A DNA stretch of 64,000 bases from Halospina sp040196175 (GTDB lineage Bacteria > Pseudomonadota > Gammaproteobacteria > Pseudomonadales > Oleiphilaceae): positions 1-64,000 of the forward strand of contig NZ_JBEFNF010000006.1 of assembly GCF_040196175.1 (NCBI RefSeq), written 5' to 3'. Shown one piece after another: positions 14,901 to 23,175 of the stretch. How positions within the stretch are numbered: the first letter of the stretch is position 1; the number at the start of each line of letters is the position of its first letter. The notes beneath the pieces are model-generated. The model made no database searches and had not been told where the DNA came from. It saw only the letters and a list, made by a program, of their open reading frames with translations. The position numbers were made by a program, and so were the translations under genes.

Positions 14901-16570
14901 CGCAGATCTTTCACACCATTCTTGAGCAGGTCATTGCCGAGCTTGGTGTGGCCATTGTTGGCGGCGTTTTTGAGCTGGGCATGGAGATAGCCCACGGGCC
15001 CGTTCTCCATCTCAGCCTGGACGGCTTTCGGTAGCTCCGCGAAGCGTTCCAGATAGGTTTCCTTACTGGTGGAGGGGACCTTGCCGGCCAGTTCCTCCAG
15101 GCCGGACTGCTGGTCCGGCAGGTTAACGCCGCGATCCTGGATCTCATCCAGCAGCGCCTCTGGCGATTCGGGCAGCTTACCGGTCTTGTAGCCGGCATCC
15201 TTGAGTCGGTTCAGAATCTCGAACAGCGACTCCGGTACGTTGAGTTTATCCGCACCAATGTTTTGCCGCCCTGGCGGGTGGTTGTAGTAGACCAGCGCCA
15301 CGCGCTTATCCGAGTTGTCTTTGGTCTGCAGCGTCACCCAGCGATCCATACGATTCGCCAGGGCATTCACGCGCTCGCTCACCGGGGTTGTCAGCGTGAG
15401 CTCCACGCCGGTCTCCTCGTCAATGCGCGGCGGCTCCGCCACGGCCACCACCATGGGCTGGCTGATGCCCTGAAGTTCCGGCATGGCGAGCTGGTAGTGA
15501 ACCGAGTCCCAGGGCAGGCCCTCGTCGGAGAGCAGCCATTCAGGCTTGGTCATCTTGGACAGCCGCATGCCTTTGATAACAGGCACGTCCAGATCCTTGA
15601 AGGCCGCGGTGACAGCCTCACGGCCATCGCCGCCGCCCACGGTGAAATACTGCAAGCTCACAATGCCGGACAGCGTGGCCGGTTTGATGCGTTCCTCCAG
15701 CGTCTCCACCGCCTCAACACTGGCGCCGCCCCAGCGCGCCAGAATTGTGAAGCACTGGATATCGCGTTCTTCCAGCTGTTCACAGGCCGCATCGAGCAGG
15801 TCCCGATCACCGGGGCGATCACCGGAATCCAGATCCAGAAGGGCCACGGCCGGGCCGTCATCCAGATTCAGCGAGTCCGGATCGGCACTGGCCTCGCCGT
15901 CGCGATAATAACGAATGGGCTCGCGGGGCTTGGGCTCAGGCACCTCAATGTCATACCCAGCCTGCGCCAACAGCCAGCGGAAAAGGCCATCCATGTGCTC
16001 AGGGCTGCGACCCTGGTAGAAGGCCCGGCCCTTGAGCCACTCGGACTGCTCCGGATAGGCCTCACGCTGGTCCGCCAGGTGGACGGACGGATCTTCCCCG
16101 GGCTCGGGGTTGGAGACCATCTCATTGATGGTCTTATCCGCGAGTCCATCCATCACAGGCTCGCCGTCAAGTCGGGCCAGACGTGTGATCCCCCGTTTGC
16201 TGTTCATGGCCATAATGGGCACATCGGCGCCCGGACCCTGGTCGCGCACAAGCCGGCGGATGCGGCCGGATTCTTCGCCGAACACGGCCGCCAACACCAT
16301 GGCATCGGCTTCCTCCCAGAGGCTGACGACCTCCTCATCAGGGAGCGCCTTGAGCTGCTTAGGCGTCCGCAGCACGATGTTGTGCTCCGGGAAAGCCTCA
16401 AGGTGTTTCTCCGCTCCCGCCGCCATTTCAGCGGAGGAGCGGTCGGAGACGATGCCGACGATGGTGGCCGCTTGAGTAAGTGTGCTGAACATAAGCCCAC
16501 AAAGCACAATGACAATGCATTTCCAGTTGCGACTGTTTGTGGACTGCTTGTTGCGCCTATGGGTTTTCAC
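11996..16570 (-). CDS. exported, membrane-anchored CobN-like chelatase subunit
   Basis: 1524 residues, longer than usual CobN (roughly 1100-1300). The start is GTG 16570 with AGGAG six bases upstream. Residues about 1-35 form a signal peptide (basic stretch, IVIVLCGLMFSTL, TQAA). A CobN/magnesium-chelatase body follows, with GRHSTREFLPRR at the place of the HGTxEWLPGK motif. Residues about 803-865 are an insertion with 18 His plus many Glu. A Lys/Gln-rich linker leads to a C-terminal membrane helix (about 1500-1518, WFIGAGALVLLGGGVV) and a short basic tail. This predicts a periplasmic, tail-anchored protein, not the cytosolic cobaltochelatase, and no CobS/CobT ATPase is nearby. It may insert, remove or hold cobalt, or handle the corrinoid itself. 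Confidence 0.88.
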   Translation of the reverse strand: MKTHRRNKQSTNSRNWKCIVIVLCGLMFSTLTQAATIVGIVSDRSSAEMAAGAEKHLEAFPEHNIVLRTPKQLKALPDEEVVSLWEEADAMVLAAVFGEESGRIRRLVRDQGPGADVPIMAMNSKRGITRLARLDGEPVMDGLADKTINEMVSNPEPGEDPSVHLADQREAYPEQSEWLKGRAFYQGRSPEHMDGLFRWLLAQAGYDIEVPEPKPREPIRYYRDGEASADPDSLNLDDGPAVALLDLDSGDRPGDRDLLDAACEQLEERDIQCFTILARWGGASVEAVETLEERIKPATLSGIVSLQYFTVGGGDGREAVTAAFKDLDVPVIKGMRLSKMTKPEWLLSDEGLPWDSVHYQLAMPELQGISQPMVVAVAEPPRIDEETGVELTLTTPVSERVNALANRMDRWVTLQTKDNSDKRVALVYYNHPPGRQNIGADKLNVPESLFEILNRLKDAGYKTGKLPESPEALLDEIQDRGVNLPDQQSGLEELAGKVPSTSKETYLERFAELPKAVQAEMENGPVGYLHAQLKNAANNGHTKLGNDLLKNGVKDLRHMLRNYEHDATQRALDLLDQYQTGWRTVLRDETDSTDKVTKLRDALIQTGIPGLSGWGEAPGRSMVHEGEMLFPGIHFGNVFIGPQPPRGWEVSEELLHANTTFPPTHQYLGFYQWLRKDFNADALVYLGRHSTREFLPRRRAGLAEDDYPELLGKDLPLIYPYIVDGVGEGIQAKRRAMGVMVSHLTPPLETTKLYDNLLELRQLVETWESSNDPNSSARDRAVKELRKRLKELDMVQDIEKELAAGHHHGEETHGEEEEEGEEHADSEHHHEHAEGSKEPEGGEHAHGHDHDAGEEHGHEHHHEDEKTVHLEEVDDELLVHEVGHYLTTMQESFMPLGLHVFGRDWKQEGIDTMLNSMAGDDAEPQPEWREKLKASPGEEMDHLLAGLDGQFVPPGEGNDPVRTPEVLPTGRNFHALSSDLVPTRVAWSLGAEMAQDARNKGDPKAKGSEAIVLWASDTVRDEGVMIAFGLDMLGIKPKWNSRGIVEGLKRVPLEDRSRRRDALFTTSGLFRDLYEDQLVMLDQASRLALDGAYKTIMAKHPQLDRALETAMEPLPEAMRDPGNESLAENDVAARWVADTKAMMANGANAKKAGSDAALRVFGTAPGSYGAGVNRLADRSGAWDDRSKVADAYTRRMGYAFGGDKQGGRAAHDAFKDRLDNVGRTYLGRASHVYGLLDNDDGFDFQGGLSMAVEQETGETPNNRVLMHADPDNPRVESLQQALMSELRGQNLNPQWIKPLMEQGYAGARTMSADFLDNLWGWQVTSPDVVKSAVWDDINEVYFEDRHDLGLDKFLEKDHNVHVKTHMQAITLVAAHRGFWKPDEETLNKLRKEFAQLVVENGLPGSGHTRPDHPTMQWVAEQLSDAELKKDFKAVLDAARMEAPESGKAQPVSMREVSMKQKPQQQDAAEKAKQQAEEKKQGKQSEQTKDEQASAEGGQVLLPWFIGAGALVLLGGGVVAGRRIS

Positions 16571-16614
16571 TTGCTACTCCTAATCCCTGTTGAGCGACCG
16601 ACGACTGTACCCAC

Positions 16615-17775
16615 TTATTCTGACAAGTTCGCAAATTCAATTTGCTTGGGCAGCAGATCCGTGGGAACAAAATCAACTTGCTGACTAGACTCGGGATCAA
16701 GGATGCGAATGCCGGGATTATCCGCAGCGCCGTCCGCAATCCAAAGGTTTCCGGAGGGGCCGGCTGCCAATGCACGGATATCAACGCCGTCAAAGCTTTC
16801 GATCAGTACCGGATCCTCGGCCGGTGTGGAAGGATCAAAGCGGAAGAGCGAAACATCCTTGAACGCGTTGTACTCAGTGAAATACAGCGTGTCCTCATCG
16901 ATGACGGCAAGGCTGTCAACATCCTGATCCGCCACCCAGGAGGTTGTGGCATAGGTGTCAGGATTGACCTGGTCAATACCACCGAGGTTTTGGTCGTCCC
17001 TTGCACCAACACCGTGAATCACAAGGCCGGTTTCCGGATGGTAAGTGATCCCCTGAGGGTTCCGTGCAGACAGCTGAATGCCCTTCAGTTGACTGGCACT
17101 TGCGGACGTCTCGATTTCCTCGTCCGTGGCCGTATCCCAGGCGGAGACATAGGCCTCATTGGACGGACTGAAGTCACTGGCAAGTCGCTGCATGACGAGG
17201 AACAACTGATCGTTCACGACGGTTCCGGCCTGGACCCTCGGAACACTGCCATTCTTCGGTGTATACGGGGAAAGGTCCAGCTCACCCTGCTTGAACGCAT
17301 CCTCGCTTTGCGCCTCAACATCAACAATCCAGGACCTCTCACTGCCATAACGCGGCAGATAGGCCTTGGAGCTATCGGTCAGCACAAGATCCCGGGGATT
17401 GGCAGAACCGCTATCGTTTTCATCAACCGTTGAGTATTCCCAGACAAAAAGACTGGGGTTCTCCAGGTCCACTTTGCCGATCTGGTCACTCTGAAAGCGC
17501 TCCGTCAGATAATAGTGCTGCCTGTCGCCGCGTACGCTGATGTCTGAAATGGTCTCGTGGTAGCCACCACTCGCCGTCAGTTCATCCTGGGTCAGGTCGA
17601 TCAACTCCACCTCACCCGACTCGAAGCTGGAGTCAACCGTAGCCACAACGGCCGTGTCTGCCGATGTGCCCGAACCTGAGGGAGAGTCTGAGCTGGAGCT
17701 GGAACTGAAACAGCCACTCAACCCACCGGCTGCTGCCACCGCCACTGCGAGTACTGATAGCTTCTGAAATGTCAC
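16615..17775 (-). CDS. surface lipoprotein candidate, beta-propeller-like, B12 locus
   Basis: 386 residues. A lipoprotein signal ends in LSGC with Cys22; the residue after it is Phe, which does not block outer-membrane sorting, and a Ser-rich tether follows. The mature part has recurrent units such as NPRDLVLTDSSKAYLPRYG, NPQGITYHPETG and IRALAAGPSGNLWIADG, typical of YncE/NHL-like beta-propellers. It lies 25 bp after btuB and 44 bp before the CobN-like gene, under the cobalamin riboswitch. By position and fold it recalls BtuG of Bacteroidota, a propeller lipoprotein that binds B12 at the mouth of BtuB. Homology to BtuG is not claimed. Confidence 0.75.
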   Translation of the reverse strand: MTFQKLSVLAVAVAAAGGLSGCFSSSSSSDSPSGSGTSADTAVVATVDSSFESGEVELIDLTQDELTASGGYHETISDISVRGDRQHYYLTERFQSDQIGKVDLENPSLFVWEYSTVDENDSGSANPRDLVLTDSSKAYLPRYGSERSWIVDVEAQSEDAFKQGELDLSPYTPKNGSVPRVQAGTVVNDQLFLVMQRLASDFSPSNEAYVSAWDTATDEEIETSASASQLKGIQLSARNPQGITYHPETGLVIHGVGARDDQNLGGIDQVNPDTYATTSWVADQDVDSLAVIDEDTLYFTEYNAFKDVSLFRFDPSTPAEDPVLIESFDGVDIRALAAGPSGNLWIADGAADNPGIRILDPESSQQVDFVPTDLLPKQIEFANLSE

Positions 17776-17800
17776 CTTTGGTCTCCTGATTGATACTGGT

Positions 17801-19798
17801 TTAAATCCGGTGTGTCACTGTGAAAAACGCCGAGCGTCCCGGCGCCGGGAATCGATTGAAATCCTGATAGAGCTCGTCACTGAGATTCCGCCCCTCCAGA
17901 CGAAAGCTGGTCTGGTGGCCATTAGGCCACTGGGTTTCCCACTTGAGCGTGGCATCCAGCCTCTGACGTTGATCCGCTTTGAGCCGGTTGGCCGAGTCGT
18001 AATACAGGTCATCGTCAACACGCCATTTAAGCGTGGTATTCCAACGACCCGGGGACCATTCAATGCCCACCTGAAACGAGGTGTGGTAAATACCGGGAAG
18101 CTTCTTATCCTCGCGATCCCGTACTGATGACGACCGGTTCTCCGAGTCCTTGGCACTGACATTACCGGTCAGCTTCCAGTTGGGTGTCAGATTGATCCAG
18201 CTCTGTCCTTCAACGCCATAAATGCGAGCCTTGAGATTGACGTTGCGACCCACGCCGCGAGCATCAAATGTGGTGGCAATGGAGGGGTCGAGATCACGCC
18301 AGAACAGCGTCGTCTCGAAGCCTCCCCAGGACTGTTCAGTAAGGAGCGTCGTATCGAGATTCAGACCCTGCTCAGGGTCCAGGTCAGGGTTGCCGACAAA
18401 ACGCCCCTGTTCACCGAAGCGCTCCTGGAGCGAGGGAATGCGGACTTGCTGCGCGATATTGCCAAATACCTGCCAGTTGCGGAGCGGCGAATACCCGATA
18501 CCCAACTGCCAGCTGCTGTAGCTGTTGCGATCAGAGACTCGTTGGACAGTATCGTCGGGGCGGGTCTCATCAGAGCGCTCATCCAGGTGAAAATACCGGA
18601 CGACGCCCTGCGTCCGCCATCTGCCATTACGACTGATCCACTCGTGACTCGAAGCCCCAACCAGCTGGCGCCGCTGCCTTTCATCGGCAGGTTCCGGATC
18701 GAGTTGATCATCTTGGTCGTAGGAAGCCTGGGAGAGATCACTCGAAAGCGTGAACGTATGTCCTCCAAGTAAATAACTGAACGAGTTGAGCAGCCCCACC
18801 CTGCTGGTTCGGGTCTCTACATCACTCCGGCCGACACCAACAAAGCCGCCCCGATTGTCGAAGTCTTCATCGCTTCTGAACCAGCTGATTCGATGGCTGC
18901 TGTGTAGCTTCCCTGAATGCCACCCCTTTTCGCCAATGTGAATCTGGCCTCGAGTCGTCTCGCGACTCAGGGATGCCTCGTTGTCGGGCCAGTTCTGAAT
19001 GGTGGGAATGCCCTCGTCGCTCAGCGAGTGCTGTAGCAGAACATCCGCATCTAGGGTTTCCGAAAAGCGATGGCCTCCTTTGATGCTGAAGTCCGTCCTT
19101 TCAACGTAAGCATTACGACGCTTCGTTGTCCCCCCATCTCTCGGGTTGAACCAATCAGCTTTGTTCGGGTAGGAAAAGTCGTTATCACTCTGTAACCGGT
19201 TAACGGCCACCCACCCATGGGATCGCCCCTCCCCAACGCCCTGAAAAACACCGAGACGACGCGTCCCAAATGAACCGGCACCGGCGGTTAGTCGAGTCGT
19301 ATCCGCGGCATCACGCTGCAAGGTCTCCATCAAAACCACACCGCCAATACTGGCATTTGCAAACTGCGCAGGCGGCGCGCTTGGATAGATCTGAATACGT
19401 TCGATGTTATGGAGGGAATATTCGTTGAGGTTCACGCCCCCTGTCATGGGGTCGTTGAGAAGCATGCCATCCAGATAAACCTGAACCTGATCATTCGAGG
19501 AGCCGCGAATGGAAGCCGTTGCGAAGCTGCCAACGCCGCCGGTCTGGCGGATCTGGGTGCTGGGCTGACTGGCAACGGCATCAGCGACAGTCGCCATTCG
19601 ATTGCTCAGCTGATCACGCTCAACAACCCGGACCGGTGTGGTTGCATCCTCGGGGTGGGGCTGCCCGGCGATGTTGTCCTGAGCGCCCACCACGACGAGT
19701 TCCTCGGCGTTCAGTTGAGCATCCGCAGCAGTCGTTACTGACACCGTCAGGAGACAGACCGCAACAATAGGCAGAGCGTGATTCGAATCACCCCTCAT
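17801..19798 (-). CDS. btuB: TonB-dependent cobalamin receptor
   Basis: 665 residues from ATG 19798; a TTG at 19810 in the same frame is the other possible start. A signal peptide ends near TAADAQ. The TonB box EELVVVG follows, then a plug domain (TVADAVASQPSTQIRQTGG, ASIRGSSNDQVQVYLDG) and a beta barrel. The length is close to E. coli BtuB (about 614). The specificity call rests on the cobalamin riboswitch directly upstream and the btu/cob operon downstream. It imports corrinoids across the outer membrane using TonB energy. Confidence 0.92.
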   Translation of the reverse strand: MRGDSNHALPIVAVCLLTVSVTTAADAQLNAEELVVVGAQDNIAGQPHPEDATTPVRVVERDQLSNRMATVADAVASQPSTQIRQTGGVGSFATASIRGSSNDQVQVYLDGMLLNDPMTGGVNLNEYSLHNIERIQIYPSAPPAQFANASIGGVVLMETLQRDAADTTRLTAGAGSFGTRRLGVFQGVGEGRSHGWVAVNRLQSDNDFSYPNKADWFNPRDGGTTKRRNAYVERTDFSIKGGHRFSETLDADVLLQHSLSDEGIPTIQNWPDNEASLSRETTRGQIHIGEKGWHSGKLHSSHRISWFRSDEDFDNRGGFVGVGRSDVETRTSRVGLLNSFSYLLGGHTFTLSSDLSQASYDQDDQLDPEPADERQRRQLVGASSHEWISRNGRWRTQGVVRYFHLDERSDETRPDDTVQRVSDRNSYSSWQLGIGYSPLRNWQVFGNIAQQVRIPSLQERFGEQGRFVGNPDLDPEQGLNLDTTLLTEQSWGGFETTLFWRDLDPSIATTFDARGVGRNVNLKARIYGVEGQSWINLTPNWKLTGNVSAKDSENRSSSVRDREDKKLPGIYHTSFQVGIEWSPGRWNTTLKWRVDDDLYYDSANRLKADQRQRLDATLKWETQWPNGHQTSFRLEGRNLSDELYQDFNRFPAPGRSAFFTVTHRI

Positions 19799-19973
19799 GG
19801 CAAAAACCAACCTCTAACCAACTGGCCACGCTTCCCCGCGCGGCTCACTATGACTATTGCAGGAGGGACAAACTTAAGACAGGCGGTAGGAAAGCGCAGA
19901 TGACACAGTGCGAACCGTGCGGGGAAGATCCAACCGGCCTGCCGTTGCCCACCGCAACGCATGGCGTTTCTTC

Positions 19974-20165
19974 CAGGCCGGTCTACGGACTGATGAGCAG
20001 ATGCTTTGGCACCCTCAGCGACCGCCTTCCCGTGCTTCTCCGGCACAGTGGCGCGATGGCCGCCTTTAACTCAATCACCGTTGCGGGGGCAGTGCCGGAA
20101 TCGCTGCTTGATGCAGCTCACCGGCTTCCCGTTTCAACCCTGTCTGCACAGGGACACCTGAAAGC
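19974..20165 (-). promoter_or_regulatory. cobalamin riboswitch
   Basis: Read on the minus strand, the leader shows the landmarks of the AdoCbl/B12 riboswitch in order: CAGGTGTCCCTG, AACGGGAAGCCGGTG, TGCCCCCGCAACGGTGA, GCCACTG, CACGGGAAGGCG and the B12 box AGTCCGTAGACCGGCCTG. It lies about 175 bases ahead of the btuB start. The 19799-19973 stretch between it and btuB is the likely expression platform; CTTCCCCGC and GCGGGGAAG within it are complementary and could pair. High cobalamin would be expected to shut off btuB and, by polarity, the operon behind it. Confidence 0.95.
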
Positions 20166-20259
20166 GGGTTGAACCCTACCAAGGCCCCATTGGAGGGTCA
20201 ACTCAGCCAATCCGGCTATTTCCGGCCTGATCGCAGGGAAACTACGGATGCAGCCGGAT

Positions 20260-20288
20260 TTGGGCATTCAAAACAGAATAACTATAAT
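20260..20288 (+). promoter_or_regulatory. sigma-70-like promoter for the yejM-like gene
   Basis: TTGGGC at 20260-20265 and a perfect TATAAT at 20283-20288 are spaced 17 bp apart, about 30-45 bases upstream of the possible start codons. It points away from the divergent cobalamin riboswitch. The region between the riboswitch and this promoter (20166-20259) shows nothing else recognisable. Confidence 0.65.
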
Positions 20289-20315
20289 AAACGACCTATC
20301 GATTACCGTTAAACA

Positions 20316-22190
20316 TTGAACGAGGGTGGTTTGCAGCAAACTCAATTCAGACGCGCAGGTCAACGGGCAAGCTGGACCGGCTGGTTCCTTCTCATCAATG
20401 GCATTCTTGCACTGTTAGCCGGGCTCCGTTATCTGCCCTGGCTCACAATCCCTGACGGCATAACCAGCGTCTATTTAATACTGCTCTACCTGGCCCAGTT
20501 TCCCCTTCTGGCGCTAGTAGTTGGCCTTCCTTTGTTGGCGATCAGCCTGCTTCCCAGCAGGTGGCTTCTGATTGCGACCGGTACACTCTATGCCACCGGG
20601 GCGCTGGGCCTGCTTCTGATCGACACCGTCACCTATGCGCAGTTCCGCTTCCATCTCTCCGGTTTCGTGCTGGACATGGCGCTGAAAGGCGGCAGCCAGA
20701 TCTTCTCCTTCCCCTGGCAGATGTGGGCGATTGCTGGTGCTGCCGCGCTGGGCCTGCTGCTTCTGGAACTCATGATTGGGCTTCTGTTGGCATGGCGACG
20801 CCCCCGTTTCCGCTGGCTTGCCCTTGGCCTGGCTGCGGTGTTTGCGGGCCAGCTCACGGTGCACAGTTGGCACGCCTGGGCCGATGCCAATCATGACAGC
20901 CGGATCACGTCGATAACCCGCGCGATGCCGCTTTATTACGGCGCCACAGCGAAGCGTTTCATGGAAAAAAACGGCCTTGTTGACCCGAAGGCGGTCCAGA
21001 AGAGCAGCGCCACAAGCGCCCTTTCAGGCAACCGCGGCGGTGGCCAGCTGAACTACCCCACCCAACCCCTTACCTGTGAGGCACCGGCTGAGCGGCCCAA
21101 CGTGCTGATGATTGCGATTGATGGCGCTCGTGGCGACATGGTCGACCCGAAGTGGATGCCCAACATCCAGGCTTTTGCCGGTAACAACATCCAGTTCAGC
21201 AATCACTACGCCAATGGCAACGCCACCAAACCCGGCATCTTCACGCTCTTCTACTCCCTGCCAGCGGGCTACTGGGACACGTTCACCAGCCAGAAGCGGG
21301 CGCCTGTGATGATCACGCGCCTTCAGGAGCTGGACTACGAACTGAAGATCATGGGATCCGCGCCTCTGATCAGCCCGGCCTTCAACAAGAACGTCTTCGC
21401 TTCTGTGGAGAATCTGCGCCTGGAAACACCCGGAGACAAATCATGGGACTGGGACATCCGCATTACCGAGGACTGGCTCGCGTTCACTGAACAGCAGAGC
21501 AAATCCGATGACAGCGACCCGTTCTTCGGCTTTCTTTTCTACGACACGCCCCATGGTCATCGGGTTCCGGACGATTACCCGGTAAAGTTCCAGCCCTACT
21601 GGGATCCAGTGAACAAGCTCGCACTGGGACCGGATTTCAACCCGGAGCTGATGCGCAACAATTACAAGTCCACGCTTCACTTTGTGGATAATCAGATCGG
21701 GCGTGTTCTTTCGGACCTTAAGGAGCGGGGCATGCTGGCGTCCACGATCGTCATGATCACCGGCGATCACGGCCAGGAGTTCAATGAACACGGTAAGAAC
21801 TACTGGGGCCACGGAAGCAACTTCGGCCAGTACCAGCTGCACACCCCCATGATTGTGCATTGGCCGGGGCACGGGAGCGAAACGCACAGCTACCGCACCG
21901 AAAACTTCGATGTGGCCCCCACCATCATGGGCAACGCCCTTGGGTGCGGGGCCACGGATCCGGAAATCTATGCCACGGGCAACGGCCTGTTCCAGCGTCG
22001 CGAGCGGGACTGGAGCATCGCCCACAGTTACATGGATTACGCGGTGCTGCTGGATGACCACCGCATCGTGCAACACGCGTCGGGGCGCGTGACAACCGTG
22101 GATAACCAGCTCAATAACGCGCCGGATTTTTCTCCGGACCCCGGAACAGTCAAGGCGGTACTTAACGAGATGTCGCGATTCTACCGTTAA
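20316..22190 (+). CDS. yejM: YejM/PbgA-like inner-membrane sulfatase-fold protein
   Basis: 624 residues: an N-terminal half with about five membrane helices (DUF3413-like), then a linker, then a periplasmic alkaline-phosphatase/sulfatase-fold domain with PNVLMIAIDGARGDMVDPKWMPN and TGDHGQEFNEHG. This is the layout of YejM (PbgA, LapC), which senses lipopolysaccharide and restrains LpxC degradation through LapB. The position of the catalytic Cys/Ser of true sulfatases is Thr-Lys here (GNATKPG), as in pseudo-enzymes with this role. The start is uncertain: TTG 20316, or TTG 20331 with GAGG five bases upstream. The end overlaps cobD on the other strand by 29 bases. Confidence 0.88.
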   Translation: MNEGGLQQTQFRRAGQRASWTGWFLLINGILALLAGLRYLPWLTIPDGITSVYLILLYLAQFPLLALVVGLPLLAISLLPSRWLLIATGTLYATGALGLLLIDTVTYAQFRFHLSGFVLDMALKGGSQIFSFPWQMWAIAGAAALGLLLLELMIGLLLAWRRPRFRWLALGLAAVFAGQLTVHSWHAWADANHDSRITSITRAMPLYYGATAKRFMEKNGLVDPKAVQKSSATSALSGNRGGGQLNYPTQPLTCEAPAERPNVLMIAIDGARGDMVDPKWMPNIQAFAGNNIQFSNHYANGNATKPGIFTLFYSLPAGYWDTFTSQKRAPVMITRLQELDYELKIMGSAPLISPAFNKNVFASVENLRLETPGDKSWDWDIRITEDWLAFTEQQSKSDDSDPFFGFLFYDTPHGHRVPDDYPVKFQPYWDPVNKLALGPDFNPELMRNNYKSTLHFVDNQIGRVLSDLKERGMLASTIVMITGDHGQEFNEHGKNYWGHGSNFGQYQLHTPMIVHWPGHGSETHSYRTENFDVAPTIMGNALGCGATDPEIYATGNGLFQRRERDWSIAHSYMDYAVLLDDHRIVQHASGRVTTVDNQLNNAPDFSPDPGTVKAVLNEMSRFYR

Positions 22191-23175
22191 GGTAATGCAG
22201 CGCACGCTCAAGGTGCTGCCATTCGGTCTGTGAGCCGGGAAGCCCGAAACGAAGGGCCGGAGGCGTTTCGAAAACCCGGACCAGTACCGCCTGTTCCGCT
22301 AATGATCTGGCGATGCGCACGGGATTGTCACAGGGGCAGTAGGCAAACAGCAGTGTACTACCCTGGGGCTCCAGCCCCGCTTCCCGCAGCATTGCGCCAA
22401 GCCATTGACTGTCGTTCCTGAGCCGGTGGGCAGCCGCCTGCTGCCAGGATGCATCCGCCAACGCCTGCTGCATCAGGTAACGAGTCGGGTGGCTGACAGA
22501 CCAGGGGCCCAGGGCAGCGTCAAGCTGGTCACAGAGTTCATGCGGGCCGAACACCATCCCACCCCGCAGACCGGCCAGACCGAAGAACTTTCCCATTGAG
22601 CGATAGACGATCAGTCCAGCACGCCCGGTTTCCGGCACCAGACTCTGCTCCGGCTCCGCATCGATAAACGCCTCATCCACTACCAGCCAGCCGCCCTGCC
22701 CCACCAGCTGCTCGTGGCACGCCACAAGACGTTCCCGGCTCACCCACTCGCCGGTGGGGTTGTTGGGGTTGATCCAAACCAGTGCGTCCAGGCTTTCAAT
22801 GGCCACCCTGGAAGGCAGATCGGAGAACGGGATGACGTCATGCCCAGCGGCACGCCACCATTGGGCATGCTCCGCATAGGCTGGATAGGGCACCCCGATA
22901 CGCCCGGGCGCTCTAAGCCGGGGCAAAGCCTGTATCCCAGCCTGGGTTCCCGCAACAGGCAGGCATCCGGCATGCGCCGGCGCACCTGCCCAGTGCCGGG
23001 CAAGATCCGGCAGCCCGTCATCGTCTTCCGGAAGGCGCTGCCACACTCGTGCCGGGATATCCGGTACCGGCCAGGGCAATGGGTTGATGCCGGTGGACAG
23101 ATCCAACCACTGCTGCGGCGGAATGCCCCATTCACGCACCGCTTGATTCAGTCGACCTCCGTGCGACACCGCCAC
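22162..23175 (-). CDS. cobD: L-threonine-O-3-phosphate decarboxylase
   Basis: 337 residues, class I/II aminotransferase fold, CobD/CobC family. It makes (R)-1-amino-2-propanol phosphate, the linker of the B12 nucleotide loop. The N-terminal HGGRLNQAVREWG and WLDLSTGINPLPWP are typical of CobD; WINPNNPTG and the PLP Lys in RSMGKFFGLAGLRGG are present. The GTG start follows directly on the cbiB stop (TAA then GTG), so the pair is coupled. The 3' end overlaps the convergent yejM gene. Confidence 0.93.
   Translation of the reverse strand: MAVSHGGRLNQAVREWGIPPQQWLDLSTGINPLPWPVPDIPARVWQRLPEDDDGLPDLARHWAGAPAHAGCLPVAGTQAGIQALPRLRAPGRIGVPYPAYAEHAQWWRAAGHDVIPFSDLPSRVAIESLDALVWINPNNPTGEWVSRERLVACHEQLVGQGGWLVVDEAFIDAEPEQSLVPETGRAGLIVYRSMGKFFGLAGLRGGMVFGPHELCDQLDAALGPWSVSHPTRYLMQQALADASWQQAAAHRLRNDSQWLGAMLREAGLEPQGSTLLFAYCPCDNPVRIARSLAEQAVLVRVFETPPALRFGLPGSQTEWQHLERALHYLNGRIATSR

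Noticed and set aside
12113..15034. Several long plus-strand frames opposite the CobN-like gene
   Set aside because: They arise from third-position GC bias on the other strand and show no domain, start site or promoter.
15263..16684. 473-codon plus-strand frame over the 5' part of the CobN-like gene
   Set aside because: Antisense shadow of a recognised gene; runs across the CobN signal peptide into the lipoprotein gene.
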